This document shows positions 45,992-54,371 of a stretch of DNA of 64,000 bases, piece by piece. The DNA comes from Paludibacteraceae bacterium (lineage in GTDB: Bacteria; Bacteroidota; Bacteroidia; Bacteroidales; Paludibacteraceae). Numbering within the stretch: the stretch's first letter is position 1; each line of letters starts with the position of its first letter. Location of the stretch: contig JAEERP010000004.1 in the NCBI GenBank assembly GCA_016285885.1, forward strand, positions 62,001 to 126,000, written 5' to 3'. A program made the translations under genes and the position numbers. A model generated the notes under the pieces. That model worked only from the letters and a program-made list of their open reading frames with translations. It did no database searches and was not told where the DNA came from.

Positions 45992-46486
45992 TTAGTCCGG
46001 AGCCCCCGTCTTCAGGATGAGGGTGGTTGCCCCCAAGGTGATGATCTCCCCGTCGGTGATGACACGTTTCTCTTTTTTCTGCAGTATCTCGTTCATCACG
46101 AAGGTGCCGACGAGGCTGTCGTAGTCTTCCACCTTGTGGATGATGTTCCCCTCCTTGTCCATGTCCACGTGGACGATGCAGTGCATCCTATCCATGCTGG
46201 TGTCGTTGGTGTCGATGGGCGAGGAGATTACCGTGCCGGGGCAGCGACGGCCGAACATGTTCTCCCCGAGCTGAAGCGGGATGATCTGCTTGTGGCAGAA
46301 GACGTTCTCCACGACGATGATGCAACCATAGGTGTAGTCCTCCTTCTTCTCCTCTTTGGGTTTGAATCGTAAACTGAATTTTTTCCCGCAGTTGTCGCAT
46401 TGGATGATGATGGAGGCTCCCGGCTCTATGCGGCTGTCCTCGAACCTGATGAATTGCTCACATTTTGGGCATCTGATCTTTCTCAT
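45992..46486 (-). CDS. Zinc-ribbon plus FHA-domain protein, 164 aa
   Basis: The N-terminus is a zinc ribbon of the MJ0042 kind (CPKC at 8-11, CDNC at 30-33, then GKKFSLRF). A forkhead-associated domain follows from about residue 52: GENMFGRR, then SMDRMHCIVHVD (the conserved R-x-H-C face) and SLVGTFVMNEI, ending in a strand with ITLGATTLIL. FHA domains bind phosphothreonine peptides, so the protein is a likely cytoplasmic partner in Ser/Thr phospho-signalling. It lies downstream of the tRNA-Pro terminator and upstream of porW, on the same strand. No kinase gene is in the window. Confidence 0.85.
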   Translation of the reverse strand: MRKIRCPKCEQFIRFEDSRIEPGASIIIQCDNCGKKFSLRFKPKEEKKEDYTYGCIIVVENVFCHKQIIPLQLGENMFGRRCPGTVISSPIDTNDTSMDRMHCIVHVDMDKEGNIIHKVEDYDSLVGTFVMNEILQKKEKRVITDGEIITLGATTLILKTGAPD

Positions 46487-46532
46487 GGGTCATTCTCTTT
46501 AGAGTGTCCGATTCGGTGGTTGTGACGTGAAA

Positions 46533-46573
46533 AAAGCCTTTGTCATTCACATTGGATGAGTGGCAAAGGCTTT
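46533..46573 (-). terminator. Rho-independent terminator of tRNA-Pro
   Basis: AAAGCCTTTG (46564-46573 read on the minus strand) pairs perfectly with CAAAGGCTTT (46533-46542), followed by a run of T. It begins directly after the encoded CCA of the tRNA. Confidence 0.85.
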
Positions 46574-46649
46574 TGGTCGGGGTGACCCGGCTCGAACGGG
46601 CGACCTCTACGTCCCGAACGTAACGCGCTACCAACTGCGCTACACCCCG
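46574..46649 (-). tRNA. tRNA-Pro (anticodon CGG), CCA encoded
   Basis: Read on the minus strand: acceptor CGGGGTG pairs with CACCCCG, D arm GCGC-AGTTGGTA-GCGC, anticodon stem TTACG/CGTAG with loop TTCGGGA (anticodon CGG), variable loop AGGTC, and T arm GCCCG-TTCGAGC-CGGGT. The discriminator is A and the 3' CCA is encoded. Two stems have one G-U pair each. It has its own promoter and terminator. Confidence 0.95.
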
Positions 46650-46659
46650 AAATCCGCCG

Positions 46660-46690
46660 CAAAGGTATAAAATGATTTCATAAACGGCAA
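46660..46690 (-). promoter_or_regulatory. Promoter of tRNA-Pro
   Basis: The minus-strand -7 box TACCTTTG (46660-46667) lies 10 bp before the mature tRNA end. A TTG at 46688-46690 lies 20 nt further up as the -33 element. This spacing is typical of the Bacteroidota housekeeping sigma factor. Confidence 0.75.
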
Positions 46691-46731
46691 CGAATAATGC
46701 AAATTATCTTTTGCGGATTGCAGGATTTTTA

Positions 46732-46757
46732 TTGGGGAGGAAACCATCCCTCCCCAA
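46732..46757 (-). terminator. Hairpin after the glucan operon
   Basis: TTGGGGAGG and CCTCCCCAA form a perfect 9-bp stem with an 8-nt loop, 31 bp past the stop of the GH57 gene. No clear U-tract follows, so it may be a transcript-stabilising hairpin or a weak terminator. Confidence 0.5.
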
Positions 46758-46788
46758 CAACTAAAGCATAGAGTCTTGCGCCTAAAGT

Positions 46789-48213
46789 CTAAGCTATTGA
46801 CTTCTTGGACTTCGGGGAAGAAGCGGTGCTCTTTCCCTTTTTCGCGGTGCTCTTCTTCTCTTTTGTGACCTTTTGCGCCTTGCATTCCACCTTCCCTTTC
46901 TTGGCTTTGGCTTCGCTTGGGGTGATGGAGGTGTCGTTCTTCTCCTGCTCCAGTTGGGCGATGATCTTTCCTTGTGCGTCGATGGTCTTCATGAGGGAGT
47001 TGAGCTCTTCCACGTCTACGCCTTCCGGGAACTTCTCCCTGACGCGGATCATGAAGTCGCTCAGTACGTTCATGTAGTTGGTGAAGGCCTCGAACGGAGT
47101 CTCGTACGGGCTGAAGTGGTTGTGTACCGCTCCGTCGGAGAAGTGCTTGGTGCTCATGTAGTAGAAGTGGTCCGAAGTCTGGAGGTAATACCAGTCTTGG
47201 AGAATCTTCCTGTCCGTGCAGAGGCGTACCTTGTCACGTATGCTGTAGAGTATGTTGAAGGCCGAACGTTGCAGTTCGTTTCCGAGCCAAGCGGAGGTGT
47301 CCCTCTCTTCGTCCGCCCAAGAGATTGGGTAAGGGACGTCGATGCGGTCGATCGGTTTCCTCTTGCTGAATAGGGTGGCGGGTGTTTCGAAGTTGATGTC
47401 CGCTTTCTCCGCCATGCGAGGAATCGCTTTCAGGAATTCGAAGATGCCGGTCTCCTTGCTTTGCAACTCGCCGAATGTCTCGTAGTTCATGAAGAGGTTG
47501 AAGACGTCCTCTTCTTTCGGACAAGCTGATATCCAGTTGATTAGCTTGTCCGCCGTCAGCGGGAACTGATCCCAGCTCCAGTCCGAGAAGCGGAAGGTGA
47601 TGTCGTCGCTCAGTTTGTAGTTCTTGAGCAGGAGTTTCAGCCTCGGGTCGCTGGCGCAGCTATAGACGTAGTTCGGGCTTTTCCAGCCGAGCACATGTTT
47701 GGCTCCTTCTGTGATCATGCCCTTGAAGCCCATGGCGGAAACCCGTCTGCCGATGTCGTCCGAGTAGATCAGCTCCGTGTTGCGGAAAGAGGTCGGTTTG
47801 TATCCGAAGAGACTTTGTATCTTCTTGGCGTGCATCTTCACTTGCAACTCGAACTCGTCGCTGTCCTCTTCCAGGCATGCCAGGGAGTGGGCGAATGTCT
47901 CCGCGAGGAACTCCACGCAGCCTGTTTGCGCCAACTCTTTGAAGGAGTCTATCACCTCCGGGGCGTAGAGCTCCAGCTGCTCCAGGGCGATGCCGGAGAT
48001 GGAGAAGGCCACTTTGAACTTCCCTTTCGTCTCTTTGATCATCTGTAGGATGGTCTGGTTGGCAGGCAAGTAGCAGCGTTCAGCGATGCGACGTATGATA
48101 TCCTCGTTGGCGTAGTCGTCGTAATAGTAATGATCCATGCCGATGTCGAAGAACCTGTATCTCTTCAGTCTGAATGGCTGGTGTATCTGAAAGTAAAAGC
48201 AAATTGTCCTCAT
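46789..48213 (-). CDS. Glycoside hydrolase family 57 alpha-glucan enzyme with Asp-to-Asn change, 474 aa
   Basis: The family blocks are clear: HQPFRL at 11-16, the nucleophile region SFRNTELIYSD with E147, and the acid/base region at NYETFGE. In the relatives I know, the last block begins with the catalytic Asp (DYETFGEH); here the residue is Asn 243 and the following His is Leu, so normal retaining hydrolysis may be impaired. GH57 enzymes act on alpha-1,4/1,6-glucans in the cytoplasm. After about residue 400 there is a coiled coil and a Lys/Ser-rich tail (EKKSTAKKGKSTASSPKSKK) outside the usual domain. It is the third gene of an operon, 21 bp after the GT4 gene. Confidence 0.88.
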   Translation of the reverse strand: MRTICFYFQIHQPFRLKRYRFFDIGMDHYYYDDYANEDIIRRIAERCYLPANQTILQMIKETKGKFKVAFSISGIALEQLELYAPEVIDSFKELAQTGCVEFLAETFAHSLACLEEDSDEFELQVKMHAKKIQSLFGYKPTSFRNTELIYSDDIGRRVSAMGFKGMITEGAKHVLGWKSPNYVYSCASDPRLKLLLKNYKLSDDITFRFSDWSWDQFPLTADKLINWISACPKEEDVFNLFMNYETFGELQSKETGIFEFLKAIPRMAEKADINFETPATLFSKRKPIDRIDVPYPISWADEERDTSAWLGNELQRSAFNILYSIRDKVRLCTDRKILQDWYYLQTSDHFYYMSTKHFSDGAVHNHFSPYETPFEAFTNYMNVLSDFMIRVREKFPEGVDVEELNSLMKTIDAQGKIIAQLEQEKNDTSITPSEAKAKKGKVECKAQKVTKEKKSTAKKGKSTASSPKSKKSIA

Positions 48214-48234
48214 CTTTCCTATGTTTGTTTTTTG

Positions 48235-49500
48235 TTATTTCAATCCTAATACTCGGTCGTAGATGTCACGCACTTTCCATGCCGCATTCTCCCATACGAT
48301 ACCGTCCACCTCTTTTTTGCCCTCTGTCTTCAGGTAATCGTAAAGGGCGGGGTAGGTGATGATGGAGTAGATAGCGTTTGCCATCGCGTCGATGTCCCAA
48401 TAATCCACTTTGATGGCATTGCCGAGGATCTCGGCGCAGCCCGATTGTTTGGAGACGATCGTGGGCACTCCCACCTGCATGGCCTCCAACGGTGAGATGC
48501 CGAATGGCTCGGAGACGGATGGCATGATATAGACGTCGCTGGACTTCAATATCTCATACACTTCCGTTCCTTTGAGGAACCCGGTGAAGTGGAATCGGTC
48601 GCCTATGTTCTTGTAGGCCACCATGCTGATCATCTTCTCCATCATGTCTCCGCTACCAGCCATGACGAAGCGCACGTTCTTTGTCTTCTGCAGTACTTTG
48701 TGCGCCGCCTCGACGAAGTATTCCGGACCCTTCTGCATGGTGATGCGTCCCAGGAAGGTGACCACCTTGTCTTTCGTATTATGGTGAGGTTGGATGGCTT
48801 GTATCTCCGGGCTAAGTGGTTCCACTGCGTTGTGCACGGTGGTCACTTTGGCGGGGTCGATATGGTATTGGTCGATGACCGTGTCCCTTGTCTTGTTGCT
48901 CACGGTGATGATATGGTCCGCATGGTCCATGCCCGCCTTCTCGATGCTGTAGACGGTAGGGTTCACGTTGCCGCGGCTCCGGTCGAAGTCGGTGGCGTGG
49001 ACATGGATGACGAGCGGTTTGCCGGAGACGTACTTCGCGTGTACGCCGGCGGGGTATGTCAGCCAGTCGTGGGAGTGTATGATGTCGAATTGTTCCGCGC
49101 GGCTCACGACACCTGCGACCGCGTCATAGTTGCGGATCTCCTCCTGGAGGTTCTCCGGATAACGTCCCGAGAACTCGATGGAGCCGATTCCGTTCGTCCC
49201 GATATGGTTATTGTCTTCTTGAATGCAATTGCGCAGGCGATAATACTCGTCGGGTGTCATCTTGCCGTCCAGCTCCCGGTTCAGGTAATCCCAGTCGGGG
49301 TCTCTCCATACCACGGGTACTTTGTTGGCGGCGACGATTTTAAGGAAGCTCTGATCCTCGTCTCCCCAAGGCTTTGGAAGGACGAAGGTGATTTGCATGT
49401 CCTTTTGTGCGGACATGCCACGGGTAAGGCCGTAACTTGCTGTCCCTAAACCTCCGAGGATGTGCGGAGGAAACTCCCAACCAAACATTAATGCTCTCAT
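48235..49500 (-). CDS. GT4-family glycosyltransferase, probable glycogen/alpha-glucan synthase, 421 aa
   Basis: This GT-B protein begins MRALMFGWEFPPHILGGLGT, the glycine-rich N-terminal loop typical of starch/glycogen-synthase-like GT4 and GT5 enzymes. It shows FDIIHSHDWLTYPAG near 140, the C-terminal domain start VVTFLGRITMQKGPEYF and the E-x7-E motif SEPFGISPLEAM, which positions the nucleotide-sugar donor. In Bacteroidales this gene sits between GH57 and a debranching enzyme, which supports a role in making intracellular glycogen-like glucan from an activated glucose donor. Gaps to its neighbours are 11 and 21 bp. The exact donor is inferred. Confidence 0.87.
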   Translation of the reverse strand: MRALMFGWEFPPHILGGLGTASYGLTRGMSAQKDMQITFVLPKPWGDEDQSFLKIVAANKVPVVWRDPDWDYLNRELDGKMTPDEYYRLRNCIQEDNNHIGTNGIGSIEFSGRYPENLQEEIRNYDAVAGVVSRAEQFDIIHSHDWLTYPAGVHAKYVSGKPLVIHVHATDFDRSRGNVNPTVYSIEKAGMDHADHIITVSNKTRDTVIDQYHIDPAKVTTVHNAVEPLSPEIQAIQPHHNTKDKVVTFLGRITMQKGPEYFVEAAHKVLQKTKNVRFVMAGSGDMMEKMISMVAYKNIGDRFHFTGFLKGTEVYEILKSSDVYIMPSVSEPFGISPLEAMQVGVPTIVSKQSGCAEILGNAIKVDYWDIDAMANAIYSIITYPALYDYLKTEGKKEVDGIVWENAAWKVRDIYDRVLGLK

Positions 49501-49511
49501 AGTCTATTTTC

Positions 49512-51455
49512 CTAATCGTTCTTATGGTTTTTTAGGTTCTTAATAGTGCGTAATATTTCTGCCACGTTCATTGCGAATGAGAGGCCGCCCCTTCCTTTGT
49601 AAGGCGGATTCCCGTCGTACATCTCGCAGAGTGTGCCGATGCAACCGACGAACATCTCTTCTTCTATGCCGATGAGCGCCCTCTCTGCGAAGAACATGCC
49701 GCTATTCTTGTATACGCTGAGGTAGGCCTCCACGTATGCGCCGAGGAGCCATGGCCAAGCCGCGCCTTGGTGCTTGGAGAAGGTGCGGGTGTCCTCGTTC
49801 CCTTCGCATGAGCCTCTATAGTTCGGGCTCTTAGGACTCAACGAACGTAGGCCCTTAGGGGTGAACAACTCTTTCGTGGCGATGTCCACGATCGCCTTCT
49901 TCTGCTTGTTCTCCAGCGGTGAATACTTCAGCGAGGCGGCGAAGATCATGTTCGGGCGAACCGACGGTTCTTTGTAGTCCCCGCTGACGAAGTCGTATAG
50001 GTAGTAACCATTCCAGAAGGTGGCGGAGAAACTCTCCTGCACCCTGTTGGCGTAGTTCGTGAGGGTCTGTGAGAATTCTTCCTCTCCGAAGTCCATGGTG
50101 AGGTCTGCGATGAAACGCAGCATATTGTACCACAATGCGTTGATCTCCACGATGTAACCGCTTCTTGGTGTGACGGGCTTCCCGTTGAAGGTGGCGTCCA
50201 TCCAGGTGACGGGGGTCTCCCATCCGTTGGAGAAGAGCAGGGCGTTGTCGTGCACGAACAGGTTCGGGTGTCTCTGTCGCAGAATGAACTCCACGATCTC
50301 CTTCAGGATGTCTCCGTATAGGTTCCAAAGCTCCTCCTTGGAGGTTGCCTTGCCGTATTCCTGCAACGCCCAGGCGAGCCAAAGCAGCACGTCCGGTTGC
50401 TCCAATCCTTCCACGTCCCTTTCGATTGGCTTGGCGTTCATGAAGTTGCGGATGGCGGGTATCATGGTGTTCATGATCTTTTGGAATCCGGAAGTGTCGT
50501 CGAATGCCAATGAGACGCCCGGTAGGGAGATGAACATGTCCCTCGCCCTGCATTTGAACCAAGGATAGCCTGCCAACAGGTACAGTTCTTCAGGGTTTTT
50601 CCTGCAAAAGAGCTGTTGGGCGGAGTTCTTCAGACAGTTGAAGAAGCTCGTTCGGGTGGTTCTCCTGGTGATTTCATCGAAGCATATTTCCGCCAACTTC
50701 GGGCAGTCCGCTTGGCTGACACCTGCGGAGAAGATGACGGACTCCCCTTTCTTGATGGGCAGTTCGAAGTATCCGGGTACGAAGAGGTCCTCTTTGTAGT
50801 AGTAGCCCCTTTCCATCTCCTTGAAATATTCGATTCCTTTGTTCCAGTTAGGTTGAGAAACGAACTGGACTGGTTTGTTGAACTGCATGAAGAGCCTAGG
50901 GTAACCTTGGTAGAGACACATGGATATGCCGTTCTCCTCCTCCTCGTAGGCGGTATTGATTTTGTCGTTCTCCATGCAGAGCTCGTTCACGTTCCTGAAC
51001 GCCAGGAAGGGTTTGAACCTGAGGATGGTCTCGGAGTGTGCGTCGAGCAGGGTGTATTTGATCAATATTCTATTCTCGAACGAGACGAAGACCTTCTCCT
51101 TGGAGAGGATGACGCCGCCTACGCGGTACACCTCGGAAGGTACGATGTCGAACTTGAATTCCCGCTGGTACTTGTGCCCATGGGGTGCGTAGTAGTCTCC
51201 GTTGTATTTGTGGATGCCGAGATTGAACTCCGCTCCGTGCTGTATCACGGTCTCGTCCAACGAGGACAATAGCACATGATTGTCATTGTCCAGGTTCCTG
51301 ACGGGTGTTACCAATAATCCGTGGTATTTCCTCGTGTTGCAATCTATGATGGTTGTACAATGGTAGGCGCCTGATTTGTTGGTGCGTAGCATCTCCCTTT
51401 GTTGGGACTGCTCCAAGTTGGTTAATAGCGTTTTATCAAATCTCAGATAACTCAT
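49512..51455 (-). CDS. Glycogen debranching enzyme (amylo-alpha-1,6-glucosidase type), 647 aa
   Basis: The N-terminal beta-sandwich typical of bacterial/archaeal debranching enzymes covers about 1-270 (KSGAYHCTTIIDCNTRKYHG, HVLLSSLDETV). The C-terminal (alpha/alpha)6 barrel follows from about 290: AGYPWFKCRARDMFISLPG, DVLLWLAWALQEYG, TWMDATFNGKPVTPRSGYIV and FSKHQGAAWPWLLGAYVEAY. The acidic residues in RDMF and TWMDA lie where the family's catalytic acids are expected. It should remove alpha-1,6 branches from stored glucan in the cytoplasm. It is the first gene of the three-gene glucan operon and diverges from the RluA-type gene across 188 bp. Confidence 0.9.
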   Translation of the reverse strand: MSYLRFDKTLLTNLEQSQQREMLRTNKSGAYHCTTIIDCNTRKYHGLLVTPVRNLDNDNHVLLSSLDETVIQHGAEFNLGIHKYNGDYYAPHGHKYQREFKFDIVPSEVYRVGGVILSKEKVFVSFENRILIKYTLLDAHSETILRFKPFLAFRNVNELCMENDKINTAYEEEENGISMCLYQGYPRLFMQFNKPVQFVSQPNWNKGIEYFKEMERGYYYKEDLFVPGYFELPIKKGESVIFSAGVSQADCPKLAEICFDEITRRTTRTSFFNCLKNSAQQLFCRKNPEELYLLAGYPWFKCRARDMFISLPGVSLAFDDTSGFQKIMNTMIPAIRNFMNAKPIERDVEGLEQPDVLLWLAWALQEYGKATSKEELWNLYGDILKEIVEFILRQRHPNLFVHDNALLFSNGWETPVTWMDATFNGKPVTPRSGYIVEINALWYNMLRFIADLTMDFGEEEFSQTLTNYANRVQESFSATFWNGYYLYDFVSGDYKEPSVRPNMIFAASLKYSPLENKQKKAIVDIATKELFTPKGLRSLSPKSPNYRGSCEGNEDTRTFSKHQGAAWPWLLGAYVEAYLSVYKNSGMFFAERALIGIEEEMFVGCIGTLCEMYDGNPPYKGRGGLSFAMNVAEILRTIKNLKNHKND

Positions 51456-51597
51456 GCCACATCAATCTGTTTCGTCAAACAATACTACGTTAGAAAAATT
51501 TGTTAAATATAGGCTTTTTTCCTGAAAGGAGCGCTCAGTGAATCGTCTTTTTTTCATTTTCCTTATCCCGTAATTGATTCAATTATCTTTTTTTACG

Positions 51598-51624
51598 TTG
51601 CTAAGGTGTTTTTCTTTACTTTTG
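51598..51624 (+). promoter_or_regulatory. Candidate promoter of the RluA-type gene
   Basis: TACTTTTG at 51617-51624 matches TAnnTTTG and lies 19 bp before the ATG. TTG at 51598-51600 is a possible -33 element with 16-nt spacing, slightly short. No equally good box was found for the divergent glucan operon. Confidence 0.5.
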
Positions 51625-51643
51625 TGGTAAAATTTCATCTAAT

Positions 51644-52558
51644 ATGATAGCAAATGGAAAATCCTCTCGCGGGGAGGAGAAAAACAAGATTGTCACTTTC
51701 CATGTGAAGGAGGAGGCTATTCTTTCCGATTTTGTCGCGAAAAAGATCGGTAGCATGAGTAAAACCGCACTGAAGCGTGTTTTGTCGCGCGGGCAGGTCT
51801 TCGTGAATAATCAGGTGAAGACGCAGTATGACTATGCGCTCCGTCCGGGTGATGTGGTCGCTGTCGATTTTGCCAAGGCAGCCACTGGATTGAAGAGTAG
51901 CAGGGTCTCCGTTTTGTTCGAGGATGATTATCTCGTCGTGGTGAACAAGTCGGAGGGCGTGTTGTCTGTCGCCACGGAGAGGCAGGAGGAGTATACCGCC
52001 TTCCGTGTGGTGCTGAACCATCTGAAGAAACAGAATAGGAGTAACCGCTTGTATGTGGTGCACCGCCTGGATCGTGAGACGTCCGGTGTGCTGATCTTCG
52101 CCAAGCAGAAGGATGTCCAGATGCTGATGCAACGTAATTGGCAAAGGGATGTTAAGAGCAAAATCTATTATGCGATCGTGGAGGGCGTCGTCGAGAAGGA
52201 TGAGGGGGAGGTCCATTCGTGGCTGAACGAGGATCCGAAGTCCAAGAAGGTCTATTCAGCGGACTTCGATAACGGTGGCATGGAGTCCACTACCCGCTAT
52301 GAGGTGGTGAAGCGCTTGAATGGCTACACTTTCCTGAAGATACATCTGCTGACTGGACGTAAGAACCAAATCCGTGTACACATGCAGAGCATCGGTCACC
52401 CTATCATTGGTGATAAGAAATACGGGGGATCTACCTCCCCGATCGGTCGTATCGGCTTGCATGCCGCATCCATCACTTTCCGTCATCCTATCACTACCAA
52501 ACTGATGACCTTCGAGGCGGAATTGCCTGAGAAAATGGCTCGTTTCGTCTCCAAATAA
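51644..52558 (+). CDS. RluA-family RNA pseudouridine synthase, 304 aa
   Basis: An S4 RNA-binding domain occupies about 20-85 (ILSDFVAKKIGSMSKTALKR, then VFVNNQ and LRPGDVV). The catalytic domain carries the RluA motif HRLDRETSGVLIF near 140, where the Asp is the nucleophile, plus KIYYAIVEG, LLTGRKNQIRVHM and GHPIIGDKKYGG. It isomerises specific uridines to pseudouridine in rRNA or tRNA; the target cannot be told from sequence. It is the first of a group of plus-strand genes, 8 bp before the aminopeptidase gene. Confidence 0.92.
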   Translation: MIANGKSSRGEEKNKIVTFHVKEEAILSDFVAKKIGSMSKTALKRVLSRGQVFVNNQVKTQYDYALRPGDVVAVDFAKAATGLKSSRVSVLFEDDYLVVVNKSEGVLSVATERQEEYTAFRVVLNHLKKQNRSNRLYVVHRLDRETSGVLIFAKQKDVQMLMQRNWQRDVKSKIYYAIVEGVVEKDEGEVHSWLNEDPKSKKVYSADFDNGGMESTTRYEVVKRLNGYTFLKIHLLTGRKNQIRVHMQSIGHPIIGDKKYGGSTSPIGRIGLHAASITFRHPITTKLMTFEAELPEKMARFVSK

Positions 52559-52566
52559 TTGTCGCC

Positions 52567-54327
52567 ATGAATCATAAATTGGATGTTGTCAGGAACCGCA
52601 TGGCGGAATTGGGTTTGGACGCTTACATCGTCCCTTCCGAAGACCCTCATCTGAGTGAATATCCGCCAGAGGAGTGGAAGTTGAGGCAGTATATCTCCGG
52701 ATTCACGGGTTCCGCGGGTACGCTGGTGGTCTTGCCGGACGAGGCGGGGCTTTGGACGGATTCGCGCTATTACTTGCAGGCGGCAGACCAGCTGAGGGGC
52801 TCTGACATCACACTTTTCAAGGATGGCCTTCCCGACACACCCTCTTACATGAACTGGATTACAGGTAAGTTACCTAAAGAGGGTACGGTGGGCATCGATG
52901 GCTGGTGCTTCTCTGCCCGAAACGTGGAATCGTTCCGTACGACCCTGGAGGTCTATGGTGTCCGACTGGTCGCTGATGTGCCTTCGCTTTGGGACGAAGG
53001 TGTTCCAAGGAAACGCACGTCGCTTTATGGTTTGCCTATTGCGGTCACGGGCTTGTCTCATCAGGAGAAACGTGAGCGGATCTTCGCTAAGACGAGTGCG
53101 GATGCCCTGTTGTTATGCGCTTTGGACGAGGTGGCGTGGACATTGAACATACGTGCCTCCGACACTCCCTGTAACCCTGTGGCGGTCGCCTATGCGGTGG
53201 TGGGTAGGAGTGGCTCTCTTCTGTTTGCGGAGGAGGGTTGCGTCTCTGCCTCCCTACGAGCTGAGTTGGCGCGGCAAGGCATCGAGTTTAGGCCATATGA
53301 TACTATTTCGGCTTACTTGGAGTCGTTACCGGAAGACTTTTCCCTCTCTGTCGATTTAGATAAAACAAACTACGCGTTGTCTCATCGCATCACCTGCCGT
53401 AAGGTGGTTGAGCCTTCTCCCGTCGCTTTGCTGAAGGCTTGCAAGAACGAGACGGAGCTCTCGGGCTTTCGCCTTGCGATGCGGAAGGATGGGGTGGCGC
53501 TCGCCAATGCTTTTTCCGAGTTGTATGATCGCATGGAGGCGGGCGAACGTCTGACCGAGTTGGATGTGGCTGATATATTGTTGAAACACAGAAAGGAACA
53601 GCCTGACTTCGTGTGCGAGAGTTTTTCTACAATCGCAGGCTATGCGGCGCATGGAGCGGTGGTCCATTATAGCGCCACGGCGGAGTCGAATGCGGTGATT
53701 GGCAAGGATAGCTTGCTGTTGGTCGATTCGGGCGGTAATTATCTGCATGGCACGACGGACATCACGCGCACGGTCTGCTTCGGAACGCCTACGGAGGAGC
53801 AATGTCGCGACTACACGTTGGTCCTGAAGGGTCATATAGCGGTGGCGATGGCTCGTTTCCCGGAGGGCACGCAGGGGGCTCAGCTGGATGTGCTGGCGAA
53901 GATGCCTTTATGGCGGGCCGGTGCGGATTATGGACATGGAACGGGCCATGGCGTCGGACATTTCCTTTGTGTGCATGAGGGACCGCAAAATATCCGGAAG
54001 ATGCAAAATGGTGTCTCTATGCTTCCTGGCATGGTGCTCTCCGATGAGCCGGGAGTCTATCGGGAGGGGAAACATGGTATCCGCATCGAGAATCTGGTCT
54101 CAGTGAGGAAAGGGGAGAGAAGCGAATTTGGGCTCTTCCTCCAGTTCGAAACATTGACGTTGTTCCCTTACGATCATAGCCTGATCGAGGTCGATATGCT
54201 CTCAGACGAGGAGTTGGAGTGGGTGAATGTCTATCATAAACGGGTGTGGGATCATCTGTCTCCGTTTATCTCTGATAAAAAAACGTTAAAATGGTTGGGT
54301 AAAATGACTTCCGCTATTGGTCGTTGA
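52567..54327 (+). CDS. Xaa-Pro aminopeptidase (M24B), 586 aa
   Basis: Two creatinase-like N-terminal domains (1-300; opening YIVPSEDPHLSEYPPEEWK, then FTGSAGTLVV and LWTDSRYY) precede a pita-bread M24 domain. The five metal ligands are in place: Asp in LVDSGGNY (about 385) and TDITRTV (about 396), His in GHGVGHFLCVHEGPQ, and Glu in LSDEPGVY (about 492) and IRIENLV (about 507). This is the three-domain form of about 600 residues known as XPNPEP1-like, longer than E. coli PepP. It removes N-terminal residues preceding proline and has no signal peptide, so it should act in the cytoplasm. The stop lies 44 bp before the chosen start of the TlpA-like gene. Confidence 0.93.
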   Translation: MNHKLDVVRNRMAELGLDAYIVPSEDPHLSEYPPEEWKLRQYISGFTGSAGTLVVLPDEAGLWTDSRYYLQAADQLRGSDITLFKDGLPDTPSYMNWITGKLPKEGTVGIDGWCFSARNVESFRTTLEVYGVRLVADVPSLWDEGVPRKRTSLYGLPIAVTGLSHQEKRERIFAKTSADALLLCALDEVAWTLNIRASDTPCNPVAVAYAVVGRSGSLLFAEEGCVSASLRAELARQGIEFRPYDTISAYLESLPEDFSLSVDLDKTNYALSHRITCRKVVEPSPVALLKACKNETELSGFRLAMRKDGVALANAFSELYDRMEAGERLTELDVADILLKHRKEQPDFVCESFSTIAGYAAHGAVVHYSATAESNAVIGKDSLLLVDSGGNYLHGTTDITRTVCFGTPTEEQCRDYTLVLKGHIAVAMARFPEGTQGAQLDVLAKMPLWRAGADYGHGTGHGVGHFLCVHEGPQNIRKMQNGVSMLPGMVLSDEPGVYREGKHGIRIENLVSVRKGERSEFGLFLQFETLTLFPYDHSLIEVDMLSDEELEWVNVYHKRVWDHLSPFISDKKTLKWLGKMTSAIGR

Positions 54328-54371
54328 AAAATAAATTCATTAATTTAGCAAAAAAAATTTGGATTAGAGTC

